Shown: piece by piece, positions 33,078 through 34,149 of the stretch
Numbering within the stretch: position 1 is the stretch's first letter
Layout: every line of letters starts with the position of its first letter
Origin: Limnospira sp050045915
GTDB lineage: Bacteria > Cyanobacteriota > Cyanobacteriia > Cyanobacteriales > Microcoleaceae
Length of the DNA stretch: 34,149 nucleotides
Direction of reading: 5' to 3'
NCBI GenBank assembly: GCA_050045915.1
Contig: JBNGCR010000041.1
Span: 1 to 34,149 of the forward strand
Program-made: the position numbers and the translations under genes
Notes under the pieces: generated by a model
Database searches by the model: none
The model's input: the letters and a program-made list of their open reading frames with translations, nothing else
What the model was told of the DNA's origin: nothing

Positions 33078-33309
33078 TTTTGAGTTTCTCCTCTAATTGA
33101 ATTGATTCGTTTTTTTGATTGAAGGCAACGCTTGGTTTAAAACGCCACAATCATATCACGACAAGCTGATCGCGCCTTTCCGACCCGAGCGATCCGTCAT
33201 AAACGCGGCTAATTCTTCCGGTTTATACCTTATTATCTAACATTGATTGACTTTTGAATGTAAACTTTTATATAGAAACTGTGGCAGTTCGGATACAATT
33301 GCCAGTCCC

Positions 33310-33364
33310 GAGTCCACTTGAGTGGACTTTTGCTATGAGCCTTGAAATTCATTTCAAGGCGGGT
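33310..33364. repeat. 55-bp double-palindrome repeat, copy 2 (inverted)
   Basis: Reverse complement of 26761-26815 with one mismatch in the bases between the two palindromes. Confidence 0.85.
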
Positions 33365-33428
33365 TTCAAATTGGCAGATCGGTCTGAACCGTTGGAGTCT
33401 GTTGCTATAAATCACGGCTTCCCATGTC

Positions 33429-33482
33429 GATCGCACCCTCCCATCGAAACCAAACTGCCGACAGTTCCGCCTCGATGCGGGG
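33429..33482 (+). repeat. 54-bp direct repeat, copy A
   Basis: Begins GATCGCACCCTCCCATC and ends CCTCGATGCGGGG; copy B at 34096-34149 is in the same orientation with about three mismatches. Confidence 0.85.
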
Positions 33483-33642
33483 TGCTCTCATACCTATCGG
33501 CCGAAATGCAAACTTTTACGCAAAATCCGATCGCATTTTTTCCATGCGTTCCGAGTCCATGCCATGAAAGGCGATCGCGGTTTTTCACTCGCGACTGGGT
33601 GAATGATGGGTGGCGGGTGCGGGTATTCCAGCGGATCTGATA

Positions 33643-33993
33643 TTACGATTTCGTTTCAGTTTTGTCTTTGGCTTTTTTGGACAAGACGCCCGCGATTAAA
33701 GAACCGGAAGCAAATCCGGCGAAAGTCCCCATGCCTCCGTATATTAATCGTTGCTTTAATGTAGCTCCGGAGTCCAAAACCGAACGGGTGCGGAAGCTTT
33801 GACCCGAATACATTTCTCGATTTCTCACCGCATTACAAGCCGGGTCGCCAAATGCTTGACAATTTCGATACAATCCTCGACCCGGAGAGGATTCATAAAG
33901 CGTATAGGAAACGGGGGAAGCGAGAAATGTGCCAATCATTCCTCCGGCTATTGAGGAAATGGCGACGATGACGAATGTTTTTTTACTGCTCAT
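33643..33993 (-). CDS. Small membrane protein of unknown function
   Basis: 116 aa with two hydrophobic helices: residues 7-27 (VIVAISSIAGGMIGTFLASPV) and about 86-104 (GGMGTFAGFASGSLIAGVL), both glycine/alanine-rich. The loop between them contains two cysteines (NCQAFGDPAC) that could form a disulfide if outside the cytoplasm. The C-terminus is lysine-rich. ATG start without a clear Shine-Dalgarno. It sits between two direct repeats of 54 bp. No family recognised. Confidence 0.6.
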   Translation of the reverse strand: MSSKKTFVIVAISSIAGGMIGTFLASPVSYTLYESSPGRGLYRNCQAFGDPACNAVRNREMYSGQSFRTRSVLDSGATLKQRLIYGGMGTFAGFASGSLIAGVLSKKAKDKTETKS

Positions 33994-34095
33994 GTCGTTG
34001 GGTGGGTGTGAGTTGAGGTCGGGTTATAGCAATCAGCAGTCAGGTTTGGGCAATCAGCAAAGCTTGAGGGCCCATAAATCGCCCCTACAGAGCGC

Positions 34096-34149
34096 GATCG
34101 CACCCTCCCATCAAAACCAAACCGCCGACAGTTCCACCTCGATGCGGGG
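34096..34149 (+). repeat. 54-bp direct repeat, copy B (reaches window end)
   Basis: Second copy of the repeat at 33429-33482; the unit may continue beyond the window. Confidence 0.85.

Larger units (their letters stand above)
33078..33642. other. Spacer upstream of the helicase operon, holding two repeats
   Basis: No credible gene. The bases just before the helicase gene are AT-rich and should contain the operon promoter; TATGAT on the minus strand near 33152-33157 is a weak -10 candidate. The repeats at 33310 and 33429 occupy the middle. A plus-strand frame spanning both repeats (33254-33640) is not supported. Confidence 0.5.

Noticed and set aside
33254..33640. 128-aa plus-strand open frame
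   Set aside because: It spans the double-palindrome repeat and direct repeat A, has no Shine-Dalgarno and a composition unlike real proteins here; likely chance.

Overview
The window looks like chromosomal DNA from a filamentous, Oscillatoriales-type cyanobacterium. The octamer GCGATCGC (HIP1) is scattered through nearly every housekeeping gene. Heptanucleotide tandem repeats (STRR type: CCCCACA, CCCTATT, AAAAGTC) fill the spacers, and many of the conserved proteins are cyanobacterial in character. The genus cannot be fixed from sequence reading alone. The background is GC-rich, and two AT-rich islands nearly free of HIP1 stand out.

Layout. 1-2.0 kb: a PotA-like ABC ATPase and a convergent rhomboid protease. 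2.1-5.3 kb: AT-rich island 1, a tightly packed minus-strand operon of a DUF262 protein, a DUF3696-type AAA ATPase, and a 288-aa protein whose last 60 residues resemble the ribosome-cleaving domain of colicin E3. 5.7-9.5 kb: a giant membrane protein with an alpha/beta-hydrolase-like domain, then the remnant end of an IS200/IS605-type element. 9.6-13.4 kb: an NDH-2 dehydrogenase fused to DoxX, a small conserved protein, and ruvB. 13.4-17.6 kb: a hybrid histidine kinase overlapping a REC-GGDEF diguanylate cyclase. 17.7-21.0 kb: malQ, a DUF4160/DUF2442 pair, and a small conserved protein. 21.3-24.4 kb: an LPG-synthase-like membrane protein, a GT2 glycosyltransferase, and nadC. 24.4-24.7 kb: a lone 5S rRNA gene with its own promoter and terminator and no 23S beside it. 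24.8-28.7 kb: a YdcF-like protein, an AEC transporter, a repeat-rich spacer, and nadB. 29.1-33.1 kb: AT-rich island 2, a minus-strand operon of a NERD-domain helicase, a DarT-like toxin with an added N-terminal cold-shock domain, and a DarG-like macrodomain antitoxin. 33.1-34.1 kb: repeats and a small membrane protein.

The two islands are the most interesting content. Island 2 looks like a DarTG toxin-antitoxin module (ADP-ribosylation of thymidine in single-stranded DNA, reversed by a macrodomain) extended by two nucleic-acid-handling parts: a cold-shock domain on the toxin and a NERD nuclease-like/UvrD-type helicase upstream. Island 1 pairs a probable sensor ATPase and a DUF262 NTPase with a possible RNase effector. 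Both have the composition and architecture expected of anti-phage defence operons. Function is inferred from domains and context, not shown here.

Housekeeping links: nadB and nadC both belong to de novo NAD synthesis and lie about 2.6 kb apart on the same strand. The glycosyltransferase and the LPG-synthase-like protein form a two-gene envelope unit. The kinase and cyclase form a phospho-relay to c-di-GMP.
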